The translations under genes and the position numbers were made by a program. Below are positions 22,897-34,833 of a stretch of 64,000 nt of DNA, piece after piece. The notes beneath the pieces are model-generated. The model did no database searches, was not told where the DNA came from, and worked only from the letters and a program-made list of their open reading frames with translations. This DNA is from Nemania diffusa. Lineage: Eukaryota > Ascomycota > Sordariomycetes > Xylariales > Xylariaceae. The first letter of the stretch is position 1; each line of letters opens with the position of its first letter. Location of the stretch: NCBI GenBank assembly GCA_038501195.1, contig JBBPUQ010000005.1:4278001-4342000 (forward strand), in the 5' to 3' direction.

Positions 22897-23830
22897 TCAC
22901 ATAGCCATCTCCGCCTGTAGCTTCCGGAGCTCCTCCTCTTCGTCGTCCTCGGTAATCGCGTGGCGGCTCTTGACTGTTGAGATATATGTTAGTTGATAGA
23001 AACAATGTAGGGCCGGGGTGGGAAGGTCGTACTATCTGGATTTGCGACGCTGGGTAGATTGCGGATATCTGACGAAACCGCCGACACGGGCACTGTGCCC
23101 GACTCGAGCATCTTCTTGTCTAGTGCTTCTTGCTGCAGAGCCTCGATCTCTGCGTCGAGTTCGTCTTCGTCCACAGGCTCGCCTACGTGGCCACTCGTGA
23201 TGGCCAGGACAATCTCTTCGCTTAGGGCGTTTTGCTCGCGCAGTTCATCCCTATTTTAACAGTCGTAAGCATCTCAACAACAACAACAACGAAAACGATA
23301 GCGATAGGGGGTGATATCGCACGGGAATATAGTGCATGGGGATGGTGACGTACATTGTTTCATCGACCTTGTCTACCGTCAACTTGCCATGGATCTGTTT
23401 CATAGCATCGCCTGCTCTCTGCATGACGATAAGGGTCTCTCTGTTGATGTTGGCAGACTCGATGGCGTTGATCTGCTGCTCTAGTGTTCCTATCTGCGAG
23501 GTGGTCTGGTCTAAGCTGTGTTCGTGGGCCTTCTTCCTCCGCAGCGCAGCCTTGGCAGCTGTTGAAGATTTGAGGTTAGCGACTCCGGGCTACCGGGAGG
23601 GTGCATGTGATCGGGTGATCGTGTGATGGGATGGGGGGCGACCAACCGTTCTTATTTGTGTTGATGTTCTTTCGTGCAATGGCATCCTGATCGGCCATCT
23701 GGTTCATGAGGTGCTTCTCGCGCTTCTGCAGCATCTCGAGTTGGGTGCGCAAGTCCAGGATGGCATTCTTGGGCGTGTCCTTCTTCTTTGCAGCGGCACC
23801 ACCGCCAAACCAGCCCCAGACTCCCGACAT
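22897..23830 (-). CDS. snf7: ESCRT-III subunit SNF7/VPS32
   Basis: Exons 23830-23647, 23558-23354, 23250-23033 and 22973-22897 give 227 residues. SNF7 polymerises on endosomal membranes to drive intralumenal vesicle formation, and with Rim/Pal proteins it supports ambient-pH signalling (family knowledge). The start MSGVWGWFGGGAAAKKKD is typical of fungal Snf7. The basic helical hairpin (LRTQLEMLQKREKHLMNQ, INRETLIVMQRAGDAMK) and the acidic linker with VDETMDELREQNALSEEI follow. The C-terminal helix EEEELRKLQAEMAM is where the VPS4 MIT-interacting motif lies. Junctions restore the conserved blocks NTNKN-AAKAALRRKK, DETM-DELREQ and NPD-IKSRHAITEDD. Intron lengths are 88, 103 and 59 nt; the first donor is GTTGGT, unusual beyond the GT. 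Length matches the family (220-240). Confidence 0.96.
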
Positions 23831-24852
23831 GGTGCTGGAAATTCGTGCGATAGGTATATATGAAGAGAATGTACGATTATGATATGCAGCTGGTGACGCG
23901 AGCTGAACGGAGATCGTTATCGAGATCGTCGTCCAGAAGTTACGATGACGACGGTGATGGTGGCGGGGTATTAATCGATGGCCGATGGCCGATAGCTCGG
24001 GGCCTGGGCGAGGTTACAAGGATCAGACCAGTGTTGCCTTGACTGTAGGTAGGCAGCGTCGCAATGTTGCTAGTGGTGCGAGGGTGTGCGGTTGATGCGA
24101 GGCTTGGAAACGTGGAGGATGGCAAATAGGCAGCCTGATAGAAAAGGAGTTGTTGAGTAGGCAGGTATAAAGTTAGGTAGATAGTTGTTGACGCTATCCG
24201 GCGGCCTGTGACCATGATGCAAGTCATGCTAATAATAAGACGTCTGCCGGATTAAGGAGTCACTGTGCCTAACAGTTTAGGTCGATTTACTGCGCAAAAA
24301 GAGTTAGTGATACTGTATATCTAGAACTCTTGCACTGTATACTCAACAGGTGGTTGCCCGGGTCACTACGCTAGGTACCATCAGTTTATCCGGTGATTAG
24401 CCAGCTGAGTCATTGTCTGGCCTTAACTGCTATTTCTCTAGGTATTTATTTGCAGGAGGTTGTTACGATCCTACCTATGTATCTACCTGCCCCACAACAG
24501 GTAGCTATCTGCCTACAGCAGCGTGCCTACCTACCGAAATACCGATTGTTCACCATGACTTCCTACTGCCTAGGTTAACGGTAAGTTGATAGATAAGTGC
24601 TTATAGGTAACATGTCAGTCCCTTCTCTTTCTTGATTCATGCACTGGTATTGTCTCACTTCTTCATTGTCTCTGAACTCGCCGGTATATGATCGATACTG
24701 CAGGAATAGAACACTGTAAACCATCAATAAATTCCCAGTGTTCTCATCCACGATAGCAAGTCCAGTACTGCACAGCGACCAAGATGCAAGGATAACATGC
24801 TCACCATAGTATACAGAAGTATAGAGCGCTTGCTCCAACATCAAGCAGCACC
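23831..24852. other. Divergent intergenic region SNF7/TEN1
   Basis: About 1.0 kb between the divergent starts of SNF7 (-) and TEN1 (+), probably holding both promoters. TAGGTAG-type motifs and several CAGGTAG boxes are present (24040-24570). I see no gene. Confidence 0.6.
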
Positions 24853-25527
24853 ATGTCTAATGGGCCACTCCCTTCAGAACGCTGTCTTTTATCCACGCTA
24901 GGCGAGAAACAAGTAGGCAATAAAGTCAGATTTCTAGGATGGTAAGGTCATATTGTCAGCATTTCTTAGTGCTACCACATGTTGTCCTATTTTCCTCAGC
25001 ATTCAAGTTGAATGCCTTCTCTGCTTCACCTTCACCTCAGATACCAACTCGCTATATCAGAACCCGAACCCCAACTTCCCCTTCCCCTCGCTGTCCAATC
25101 GGCCGATAGCTTTAGCATCCACCGCTTGTCGTTTTGCTGACCAGGTTCAAGTATAAGAGGATATTCAACCCATTCGGCGCAGCTTACCCTCAGGCATAGT
25201 TATCCCAAAGAGAGTGGCGATGTCGAGGCTCTTATTGATGTAAAACTCCTACTCAAGACACTAAATTCCGAGCAGACTGCTATTGGACAATGGGTGCATG
25301 TGATTGGGTATCTTACGTTCGTCGACCCCGCAGCACCTGTGGCGGCAGTTGATGCTCGCAGCGCTTCGAGAAGCAAGACCGCAGTTCGCGTTGGTGTTCA
25401 GGCCCTTATGCTCTGGATAGCCCGAGATCTCGATCTTGGAGTCTACGAGAAGTCAATGCTGGCCGACGCTAATCCAAGCATTACGAGCTTGGCGCCTAAG
25501 AACCCGCAGAACCTAGTGATGAGATGA
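24853..25527 (+). CDS. ten1: CST telomere-capping complex subunit TEN1
   Basis: Two exons, 24853-24941 and 25152-25527, give 154 residues. TEN1 is a small OB-fold protein that binds STN1 and protects telomeric single-stranded DNA and helps lagging-strand fill-in (family knowledge). Exon 1 reads MSNGPLPSE then KVRFLGC, the conserved first strand. Exon 2 continues IRGYSTHSAQLTLRHSYPK, then ALIDVKLLLKTLNSE and IGQWVHVIGYLT, followed by VQALMLWIARDLDLGVYEKS, all family hallmarks in order. The second exon alone looks like an orphan ORF; the 89-nt first exon supplies the start. The intron is long (210 nt) and must end at CAAG (25148-25151), because the nearby CAG gives a stop. A small extra exon cannot be excluded. 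Divergent from SNF7. Confidence 0.85.
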
Positions 25528-26508
25528 TCTCGGACGCTCTCCTCCAATAAGTCGATGCAGCGAAAAATAGAGTCGGATCACTGGTCAAGGTCACGTGTTG
25601 CGAGAGCCGTGCAATGACATGGCGTATGCGTTGTTTGGTCTGGCGGCATCAAGTTTCCGAGTTGCCCTTTCAAATTAGCTGCTCTGCCTGTCCCTACATA
25701 GCATGTCGAGAGAACCCCTCCTTCCGGCGACAGGAGGATGGATGAACCCAAAAATGCGAATGTCTTGGGCTAGCCATGGGCAATTCGCATCGACCAATGC
25801 GCTCGATGCCCGAGATCCAATATACCTGGACGGTTCATGCTATCGAGCTTACGTCGGGCTGCCTTGGACTGGCTGATTTCTGGTGTCTTGGACGCAAGGG
25901 TGACATTCAAGAGATAAGAGTGCGCCATTGTGCAAAATTATATATACCCGTAAGCCTATGAGCTCGCAAGCTGCTTCTTCAGCTTCCGACAAGCCACTAA
26001 GCTAGACTAATCCTTGCTGCCAGGAGTAACGGACGGACTTCTCACCGCGGCTCTCGTGGGGTGCAACAGACCACCACCGAGATGCATTGCTGGTACGTGG
26101 CATCCAGCAGTCGAGGGCCAATTGAAGCCGGAGGCAGATGGATTCGCCGCAATTGTTGAAATACCACGCATTACAGATTGCATTATGCAGCACTGTATCA
26201 ATTGGGATGCAGCTACCCTTCCTTGCCAGGTTCCAATCTAGGTATCCACCAGGGAGATCAGCATTTTGCCAGATGGCACGCCCTTCTTGGATGATGACCC
26301 TCTTTATTCCAGACTTCCATCTCAGGTTCCATTTCCGGCCAACTGTCAATACACCGAACCCGCTCGGCCTTCAGCAAATGGTCGCTTAGTCTCCTGTTTA
26401 TGTAACATCAACCGCAGCAGTGATTAACGTACCACGCCATTCTATGTTGCAGCCAGATGCGATACGGTACCATACCATCTCGTTGATACCATGTCTGTCT
26501 GCAAAGTG
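25528..26508. other. Intergenic, TEN1 to the 139-aa gene
   Basis: Convergent 3' region of about 1 kb. A 115-codon reading frame on the - strand (26349-26002) has no recognisable family features and lacks splice links to the neighbouring gene, so I do not call it. Confidence 0.5.
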
Positions 26509-27039
26509 TCAATTTCGGGATGATTCACACCCTCTTCTATCGTTATACCCTCGCTTCGAGACCGCACCTCGTCGGTTGTTGCGGCGTTTTGATGCCTCCC
26601 CCGATCCCGATCCCGATCCTGATCCTGGCCCCTTCGAAATGAGGACTGGCTGGTGTAGTGGGCGTTTGAGTGGCTTCTCTAGATTTTGCTGGGCCTTGGC
26701 CGCAGCCTGCTTTTCCCATATCTCTTTCGACTTGAGACAAATATCGTCGATTTGCTCCTTAGGGATGATTAATAACGTCCGTCCTAAAACCACACCGAGA
26801 ACGGACCCCAACTCACATCAGTCAGACAGGGCCCCGGTGTTGTAATAAGAAACCCATCCTCTCCCTGCAACGATGTGTAAGTGTGGCGTTCCCAATGGGC
26901 TAGTCGCTTGTCGTACTTCTCGCGTATACGGTCTCACCGTGGCCGCTGGGCCAAGGTAACACTGGAGTTCCTGTGTGATAACTTTTTTGTTGATGTCGAG
27001 GTGAGGGATCCAGTATTTATTCATTGGCGGAGACGACAT
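26509..27039 (-). CDS. Small conserved fungal protein of unknown function (139 aa)
   Basis: Three exons, 27039-26917, 26864-26817 and 26757-26509, with phase-0 introns of 52 and 59 nt. The protein starts MSSPPMNKYWIPHLDINKK and continues with CYLGP and ATVRPYTRE. The tiny 48-nt middle exon gives GEDGFLITTPGPCLTD, and exon 3 begins EQIDDICLKSKEIWEKQAA, then PLKRPLHQPVLIS. This block order resembles a short uncharacterised protein common in Pezizomycotina genomes (from memory), with no known domain. The C-terminus differs: a GSGSGSGSG tract encoded by a hexanucleotide repeat (26600-26623) is followed by an Arg-rich tail, which may be a recent extension. Function unknown. Confidence 0.8.
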
Positions 27040-29589
27040 ATTTGCGGGCTGCCGAGTTGGATGGATGGATGGATGGATGTTTAAGTCTCTCTATCAAGGC
27101 ACCGCGGGTGGCCTTTCTTGAATTATCATAAAGAGGCAGCCATCTATTTATATTGGGATTTGCCATATCAGCCTTGTCACGCCGGAAATCCCACCGGCTC
27201 CGCTGTGGAACTCATGTGTCCGCCGTATTACCTTGCATGATCCATTCACCGCCTGGGGTGAATTTTGCTCAGACGTACAAGGGCATGCATTGCATCTGTG
27301 TCTACTTAATCACGTCTCTGGCTTGCGCCGAGTCCGGTTCCGTCAACCTTGTCCGCCTCACTTGTGCGCCCCGTTTTTAGAACAAGCGAATCGTACCATG
27401 GAGATCGGAGAGTCTCGAACACCCTCACCACAGTAAGGGGATCATCTGCTGCTATGCTCATCCATGGTTGGAACACTAGTTTACTGTAGTGCTACAGTCT
27501 TCTGCTTCATGCGTGATCATCATAACATATACGTTGTGTTATTGCGGCCGCAGAATCACATCTCTGTCATCTTGCTTCCTGAACACGAGAACTCTCGTCG
27601 GACTCCGCTCGTGTCATTTACCTCAGCACCACTATGCCAATCATGCTACGATACCTCTCCGCTCCTCATCGTTGCAACATGTGCATCTCGTCCCCCGTGT
27701 ATGTTGTAAAGTATGCAGATAAAGGCGTTCATATGTGCGACTCATCAGCAAATGAACTATAAGCTCTCTGACGTTCATGAGGAGTCTTCAATCCCGGGAC
27801 GGATACGATTGGATATTTATGACGCACTATCTATTGAGTTATATCAATGACAGAATCTATGCCTAGGGGCGCCAAAGCAAGTGTCCGAGACACTGCTGAA
27901 GAAACCCCCTTTATTGGGCATATGTGAGGCCACGAAGACATCTCCGAGGGGCTAACGAGCGGACCACGGGAAGCCTATCGAGGCACCTAAATGAGAACGA
28001 ACCAGTTCTGGTTCGCGTTCGCGTCTTAATGCCGCATTCGACGAGGCCGTGGCTGACTGTAAAGGCATTAGTTGGCAAACGGGCCCTCTGAGCCCAATGA
28101 TATCTTATGAAAGGCACCCTGCCTGACGCTGGTCTGGTGGCCAACAGGCCTTCGTCCTCCTGCCGCCAAGAAAGGAAAAGAAAAACATCAAAGAAAGGGG
28201 AAAAAGGAGGCAAGGGAGAAAAACGGCACGAAAAAATATAAACAAATAAGGAAGGGGGATTATCCCTCCCCTATTATTCTGCAATATCATAACACTAGGC
28301 TAGGGACCAGACCAGTCCAGTCAGTATCTGAGTTTTGGCATGAGTGAACACACAAAGAGGAGGTCAGCAGGCGAGATAGGCACGTTGTCAGGGGTGGCAT
28401 AGGAGCTCAGGGCGGAGAACGTGGCCCGTCGTCACGTGTATCAGCTAATCAGCAGGTAATGACGAGCATCTGCTCTGCAGTACACAAGGAGTATCACACA
28501 TACTTACCCCTCTTCTCCTGTCTACTCTGCCACTTATTTCAATGCTTTAGATATAGTAAGATTGATACTCCAGATACATACCTGTTGTCTCCTTTAGAAT
28601 CCATCGCTGGTAGACTGGACTGACTAGGTCGTGGGCAAAACTGAATTAGGTTTACACCAACAGTTGAGTTGCTCTTTAATCAATAAAGTTGTTATAATGG
28701 AAGAAACTAAAGTCGACTGGTTAGAAAGTATAATATTCATAATTATGAATACTGCCACGGTTCTTGTTAAACATGTTGGGGTGAATGAATTTATAGGGGT
28801 TAGCTACTGGCTTGATAATATTTCAAACCAGCTCCTGCTTACTCATCGGCCGGCTCCAGGTCTCCAAACAACCAGCTTTATTTTATTTTGAATTACACAA
28901 AATAGGGTAGATATGGATACCTAAGGCACCACTATACCGATAACTGGTGTAGAACCCATTTCTCTCGACTTATGTATTGATTGCTGGCATTTATCGTGAA
29001 GCTGTATTTGCTTTGTATTTGTCATTGTAGGGCTCATATTTTGTATGCATATTTTTTTTTGGCTGAACCCTGCACAAGGATGTTCATCCAGTACCTATTC
29101 AAATGTCAGACATGTTCCATGCTTCAGTAAGGTACATTGGTACTTGCTTACCAAATCAACAAGCCACACTGGGTTCAGGTGGCGGTGTGAGATGTGGCTT
29201 AAATTCTAGGCAGGTACCTTAGGTACCCATGACGCTGTTTCAAACAGGTAGGTAGGAACCTTTACCTCATACCATCCACGTGGCTGCGGGCGGCATCTCG
29301 ACCTCGTTTCTTTTTCTCAACCATCAGACGTCTAATAGACGACGCAAAGACTAGAGGGTCATATTTTCATGCCCAGATACTGCAGTCAAGCATGAAGCAA
29401 AATGACTGACAAAATCACCGAGGAAGCGATATGAGACCAAGCTCACTCTGTTAACCCCGCCTGATTGAACTGCTCGGGTGCCTGCTTCGTAATAGAAGGT
29501 AGATATCGATACCCAGGTATCCGCCTGGTTTAATAAGATCGCCTACCGCGTGAGAAAAGAAGGTTGAGATAGAGACGGACAAGCTGCAA
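27040..29589. other. Divergent intergenic region (2.5 kb)
   Basis: Between the 139-aa gene (-) and ATG5 (+). It includes (ATGG)n at about 27059-27079, a purine-rich patch (28165-28260) and an AT-rich stretch at 28620-29090 that could be decayed repeat DNA. I see no gene or intact element. Confidence 0.55.
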
Positions 29590-30659
29590 ATGAGTGCCAG
29601 CGCCTCCGTTCCCCAGACCCTCTGGGACCTCGAGGTCCCGCTATACATTACACATGCGAGCGCGCCCAACACGCCTTTCGTGACGTCGGTGCCACGATTC
29701 AGTTATCTAGCACTGCTTCTTCCTCGTGTATCCTCCTATTTCGGACTGCCGTGTTCGAGCTTTCATCATGAGGATGTGCTGCTGCGAAACCTTGCTGTTG
29801 GGCTGCTCGTCGACCTTTACCAGCCGAGCTTACCGTGGCGGTTGATTGTTGGTGATGGTATCAGTTGGGACATCAGCGACACCTTCCTGAATAGCGCAAA
29901 AGAGGTCAGTCTACTAGTCTACTAGTCATCGCTGATGATATGTGTTCCCTAAACCGATGAACACCAAGAGCTTCAAGAAAATAGCTTTTTTAGAAGGTCG
30001 ACGCTGATGATGATACTAGGCGGACTTTGTACGCAATGGCAATGCCAAGCAGATCATGTCGTTGTCAAAAGAAAACACAACAGCCCTCTGGAACGCGGTC
30101 CAAGACAGTAAGTCGAATCAGGAAACCAACCTCCTGAGCAAACCCACAGAGCCTGACAAGCTAAACAGATGACTATGCATCCTTCAGCAAGGTGAACTCG
30201 CGGCTTCTGAATACATCACGCGAGTTCAAGAACATCCCACTTCGCATATACATCCCGACGTCTCCCAGCGATGTGACAGGTAGCACCAACAACGCTGCGG
30301 GTGCGTTCAAGGTTATGCAATCTCTTGTGTCACCTCGGGTCAACGACCGTACGTCCCTTGCCCTGATTGTGCTTCTTCAGAGCCGGCTCTTCCTAATTTC
30401 GTGCCCTGTGTTACCCTCAAGGGGGAAGCGATATAAAAAGCTAACAGGGAACGTGTTCGCAGGCACCCCACAGACTGTGGGCGCAGCATTGCGCAATCTG
30501 ATGCCCAAGCTGTTCCCAAGTAGCCGGGACCCTGTGCTCGCCGCCGCCATCTTGCATGGCGCGCGCGTACCGTTCTATGCACCCCTCGAGGAGTTAATGC
30601 GCGAAGCCGCTTACCCAGACGGCTGGCTGTGTCTCGTAATTGTGCCATTAGACATATGA
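29590..30659 (+). CDS. atg5: Autophagy protein ATG5
   Basis: Four exons, 29590-29904, 30020-30107, 30169-30348 and 30463-30659, give 259 residues (phases 0, 1, 1; introns 115, 61, 114 nt). ATG5 is conjugated to ATG12 and, with ATG16, forms the E3-like complex that lipidates ATG8 on the phagophore (family knowledge). The start [20 protein letters not shown], the block [15 protein letters not shown], and [11 protein letters not shown] with [17 protein letters not shown] are diagnostic. Lys104 in AKEAD aligns by eye with human ATG5 Lys130, the ATG12 acceptor. The middle keeps [18 protein letters not shown] and the C-terminus [19 protein letters not shown] and [14 protein letters not shown]. Length is normal for filamentous fungi. 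The intron at 30349 falls right after NDR, so the apparent longer frame through it is not real. Confidence 0.97.
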
Positions 30660-33600
30660 AGATCCTTTTAATCCTAGTAATAGAATCTATCGCGATGAGA
30701 TAGAGTCGAAGACGACGGGGCAATAGTCACATGCTGAAGCAACAAGTTCGGCACTAGAGAGCTACATCAGGTCTACATCAGGACTACATCTGGAGTATCC
30801 TAGAACTACATCAAAAATACATATGCCCCCACGTTGGAGACTATGATACATACTGCCTACCTAATACTCCAAGGGAATCATTATGGAGCCTTGCCCTCTA
30901 GTTGTTTCAACAGGACCCTGGGTCTATCCAAGGAGTGAAGTACCGGTACCTCGATGGACAAGCAATGAGATCTAGCAGCACTGAAGCCTACCTAGACGAC
31001 AAAACATACCGATGTCGAGAAGCGGCTGATGGCAAAAGTTGGGCGGCAACGAGGAAGAGAAATATAGCGTTGAGGCTCTCCGTTTGGGCATCAACGGTGT
31101 TTGACTCGTGACGATCTTCAGCTGATGATCTTCAGCGGTCGCGATCAACATTCGGACACATAGAGAGATGATCGGCGGCCTCGGAACCTGGCGAGCACTA
31201 GAGATGACGAACACCATGACCGAGAGTGGCCTGACTACCTACCTATCTATCCCCGCTTGACACCTCTAGTCAAACTTCTGCCGTATCTTAGATCGTTACA
31301 GCGGTGCTGGGGCAACTGTCAAGGCAGCGTGTCGATCAATCCTCCACAAGGTAGATCGCCGTGATTAAGGGCTAAGCGGACGAGGGCGTTCTAGAAGAAA
31401 ACGGAGCGTGACCATGACACTAGTAGCATCATGGGGCAGAACGCGCAATAATTTCCGCGTTGTTAGATTGTCTGTCGTGTACCCAGCGGGATTTACTGTT
31501 AGATATTCGGGGTTTGCCTTGTATACTATTGTCATAGCGGCGCCATAACAGAAGTTTCCTTCAGCCTTGAGCTAGGCTGCACTGAAAGAGAGCACTGACG
31601 ATGCGTTCACTTGGCGGTAACACAATGTTAGTCTTCGGAACATGCCGTCCTATCACGTTCTTCCCTATGTACAGCGGGCAGTCAGTCGCCTTATCTGGGC
31701 TTTCGGGGGTTACACTAGGTTAGGTACCGTAGGGACGGACCCATCAGGCCGGAGCGCTATCTCCTAGACAGAGCTCCTAGAGTCTTGGTAGCGTAGGTAG
31801 TGCAGGTACCTATCTATCAAGAGCATGTACATGTATCTGGGCTGAAGACACTACTTACTGTAGTTAAGTTCAGAGTACACTAAATAACTCGACGACGCGT
31901 GGAGTTATAATAATAAAATCTCCTTTTCGGATATTGGACAACTTGATGTCGTGCGCGCGAGTCTAGATAGAGACTTGTACTTACCTCGGTGGGTAGGTGG
32001 GTACATGTAGGTAGTTCATTTTTACGTATAAAACGTGACGTTAGTTCGGTTGGTGGATAATTATGCACAAGTGGCGTGATTCTGGCCGATCTGTCTAGGA
32101 ATATATCTTGCACCGACTTGACTAACCTACCTATATCAATCCTCGAGTATCGAGGGATCAGCTGTATGGAGGTACTGCAGAGCACTCGGTAGGTCAGGCA
32201 GCGAAAACATGTGAAGAGTCGCGACGATCGTAACCATATCCAAGTGCTGTGCCTGCCCGCAATCGAGATAACCGAACCCTCAGATCTCTTCCTTCCATCC
32301 TCAAACTCCACCGCCGCATCTGCCATCTGACAGATTATCCCGGGCGACTTACACAGGACAATGTGTAGCTAGCCCGCTTCCGGCAATCTCATCGTCGATT
32401 CTAAGGCGATTGTCTGTCGCATCTTGCATGTTGCATGGGCTCTGCAGGCTTGATATCTTGATTTTTCTTGATAACTGCGCATGGTAATGGAATGTACAGC
32501 GTAATGTATTCGACATACTGCGTACAATTTTTTCTCTCCTCAGCTCGTGATTCGTAAACCGCCACGCTAGCGCACCAGCTGGATGCGCGTGCTCTGGCAC
32601 TATGCTCTTGGCGTGCATGCCGTTCTGCTCCAGTGACCGCGCGCGCTACCCACAGTTTAAGAGGCTATAAAAAGATAGAGTATCGGGGAGTAATATTAAT
32701 GAATCCCCAGCAAAGTAAGTACGCATAGTCATAGTGTAGTGAGTTCGAAAATTTTCTAGTTCGCGGTCTAGAGAACATGCTAGTGTAAATAGCAGGGGAA
32801 AAAATTAGAAAGTAGTAGATTGCAAGATTGATGCCTTACCTTAATTCTTACATAAGGGTACATATACACATGCTTAACCTAAGACATATTGCGTCATTCC
32901 ACCGACGTGACAACTACCTAGGGTATAATACCTCCCCTCTAAATAAACCCTCGAGTCCCCTCAAATCCACCGCGACTAACCGGCCGAAACAATCCGGTAG
33001 CAGCTAGCACAGGAACATCGTGCAGGAGATTACGCCGTATTCTAGTCTACAAGTAGTGTTAGTTCCTCGCAACCCACCACAGCAGCAAGCCACGCCATGC
33101 CCGCGCTAAAACAAGAGGTACCCAAGTCTAACTTCTCACTAAAAAACCCGAGCCATCAAGGTTCTCTCCGTTCCCGTGTTTCATCCTACATACAGTCAGT
33201 TAGTCCCCTCCCTATGTAAGTACCTACCTAGGTAGGTAGGTAGGTAGGTAGTGTAGCACAGGTTACGTAGGGTTTGGTATTGGTAGGTAGCTACAGTACA
33301 TGCATGCCCTCCCTCCTCTATAGAACCACGTTTCCGCTCACCTTGGGCGGGCGCGGCGCGCCAAGCTGTCAAAACTGATGGAACGAAAAGCGCCCCCTCC
33401 TTAACCCCCCCCAGTTCGCGCTACGATGGGTTAGGTTAGATTGATACCAGACCACTGTCGATCTCAGCAAATGATATGCAGGAACAACCGAAGAGGTGTT
33501 GTCGTAGATAGAATGTCCCGAGAGAGCCATGGCTATTATTGACAACATCTAGCGCACGTGTCGTTGCTTGTCGCGGGAAAAATAGCCGTGCTTAGAATCC

Positions 33601-34833
33601 CGAGCCTTTTCTCTTGGAAATCTCGAAATCGCCTTGGCCGGGCATGTCATCTTTGTTTCTCTTGGGGTAGGGCTGCTGGCTCACTGGCAGACTGAGTAAC
33701 TGACTGGTTAATTCATTTGACTGTTGATGTTTGTACGAGGCGAGATAACCTCAACCTCAAGATGCTAGGTACATATACATAGGCCGACGGTTCATCCATC
33801 TATATTTCCGTCGTTTCTTTTCAATTTTTGATTTCTTTTGCTGTCATGAGCCAAATTCAATGACTGGACGTATGTCTGGATACCAGGTTCAAATTTCGCC
33901 TTTTCTGGGCATCCCACCTTGATATCCACGTCTTATAACCACCCCGTGTTAAACCAGGCTCTCTCTAAGCCGAACTCTCTGCCCCTACCACAAAGCTCTA
34001 AAGCTCGTGGTTCTACGTCCTATACTCTGATTATGCTCAGGCCGCCTACTGAGCTAAGTAGACGGCATCATATACAAGTTTGTCGAATACAGAGAAATTG
34101 CAAATATGCTTCCCACTACTGCGCCGAACCCTCATTGAATGCCCTGAAATCACCCGTCTGTATGACAAGTAGCAATGATGACGAGCTAGACCCCTTGGTA
34201 AAAAAAAGAAAGGAATAAGATAAGTGGTATCTCCTCCACGGCCGCTCAAAGAACCGCAAATAGAACGAGAAGTGCCACCCATGAACGCCAAATAGCCATG
34301 ATTCGAAGGGCCAAAAGAATGCTGCCGCTCCAGTTCCTCGCTTTCCGTCTAAGTCCTCCCAGCCATGACGACTGGACCGCAAGGCGTATGAGGCGCTCTA
34401 GAAAGACGATGACTTTTCCATGATCGCTCAAAGAGACCACCAGAGCTGCACTTGTAGCCCTGGGTATGCTAAATTAGTATGATATAATATACCCGAGAAT
34501 GTCCATAGAAGCAATCGTCTTCTTGAATAGGCATCGTAGATGTCGTAGCTTTCTCTCCGTCCCACTTGGGAGCATTAAGTTCGTTGAATATATACGCGTT
34601 GCTAAGCCACCAAATCCAAATCTTACGAAAGTACTCGCACAGGGGTATCATCCGCAATTATATACCGCAGAAAATCAATTGGCGCTGTTTCGTACTGTTC
34701 TTCGTTCGATGACGGTCCATCTCTAAAAAACCAGCTTCGTAGGTATTCTATAGAATGAACCTATCACCAAATCGAGGTTTCCATTCTCTGATGTAACTCC
34801 CGACGTTGACCGAAGTCACAATTGTCGTAACCT
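30660..34833. other. Convergent intergenic region (4.2 kb)
   Basis: Between ATG5 (+) and the Zn2Cys6 gene (-). It contains many TAGGTA motifs, an 18-bp palindrome with a TAGG array (33221-33250) and ACTACATC(A) repeats near 30765-30815. A 148-codon frame at 32326-31880 (-) begins with an ATG but shows no family features. I see no supported gene. Confidence 0.55.
33221..33250. repeat. (TAGG)n array with an 18-bp TACCTACCTAGGTAGGTA palindrome
   Basis: Two TACC units run directly into TAGG units, giving a perfect 18-bp palindrome (33221-33238) and a TAGG run to 33250. The same TAGGTAGG/TACCTACC words recur in many other intergenic places in this window. Confidence 0.9.

Noticed and set aside
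26002..26349. 115-codon - strand ORF downstream of the 139-aa gene
   Set aside because: No recognisable motif, composition like surrounding DNA, and no open link to the neighbouring gene.
31880..32326. 148-codon - strand ORF starting with ATG
   Set aside because: No family motif, no splice partners and TAGGTA-type intergenic words inside the frame.
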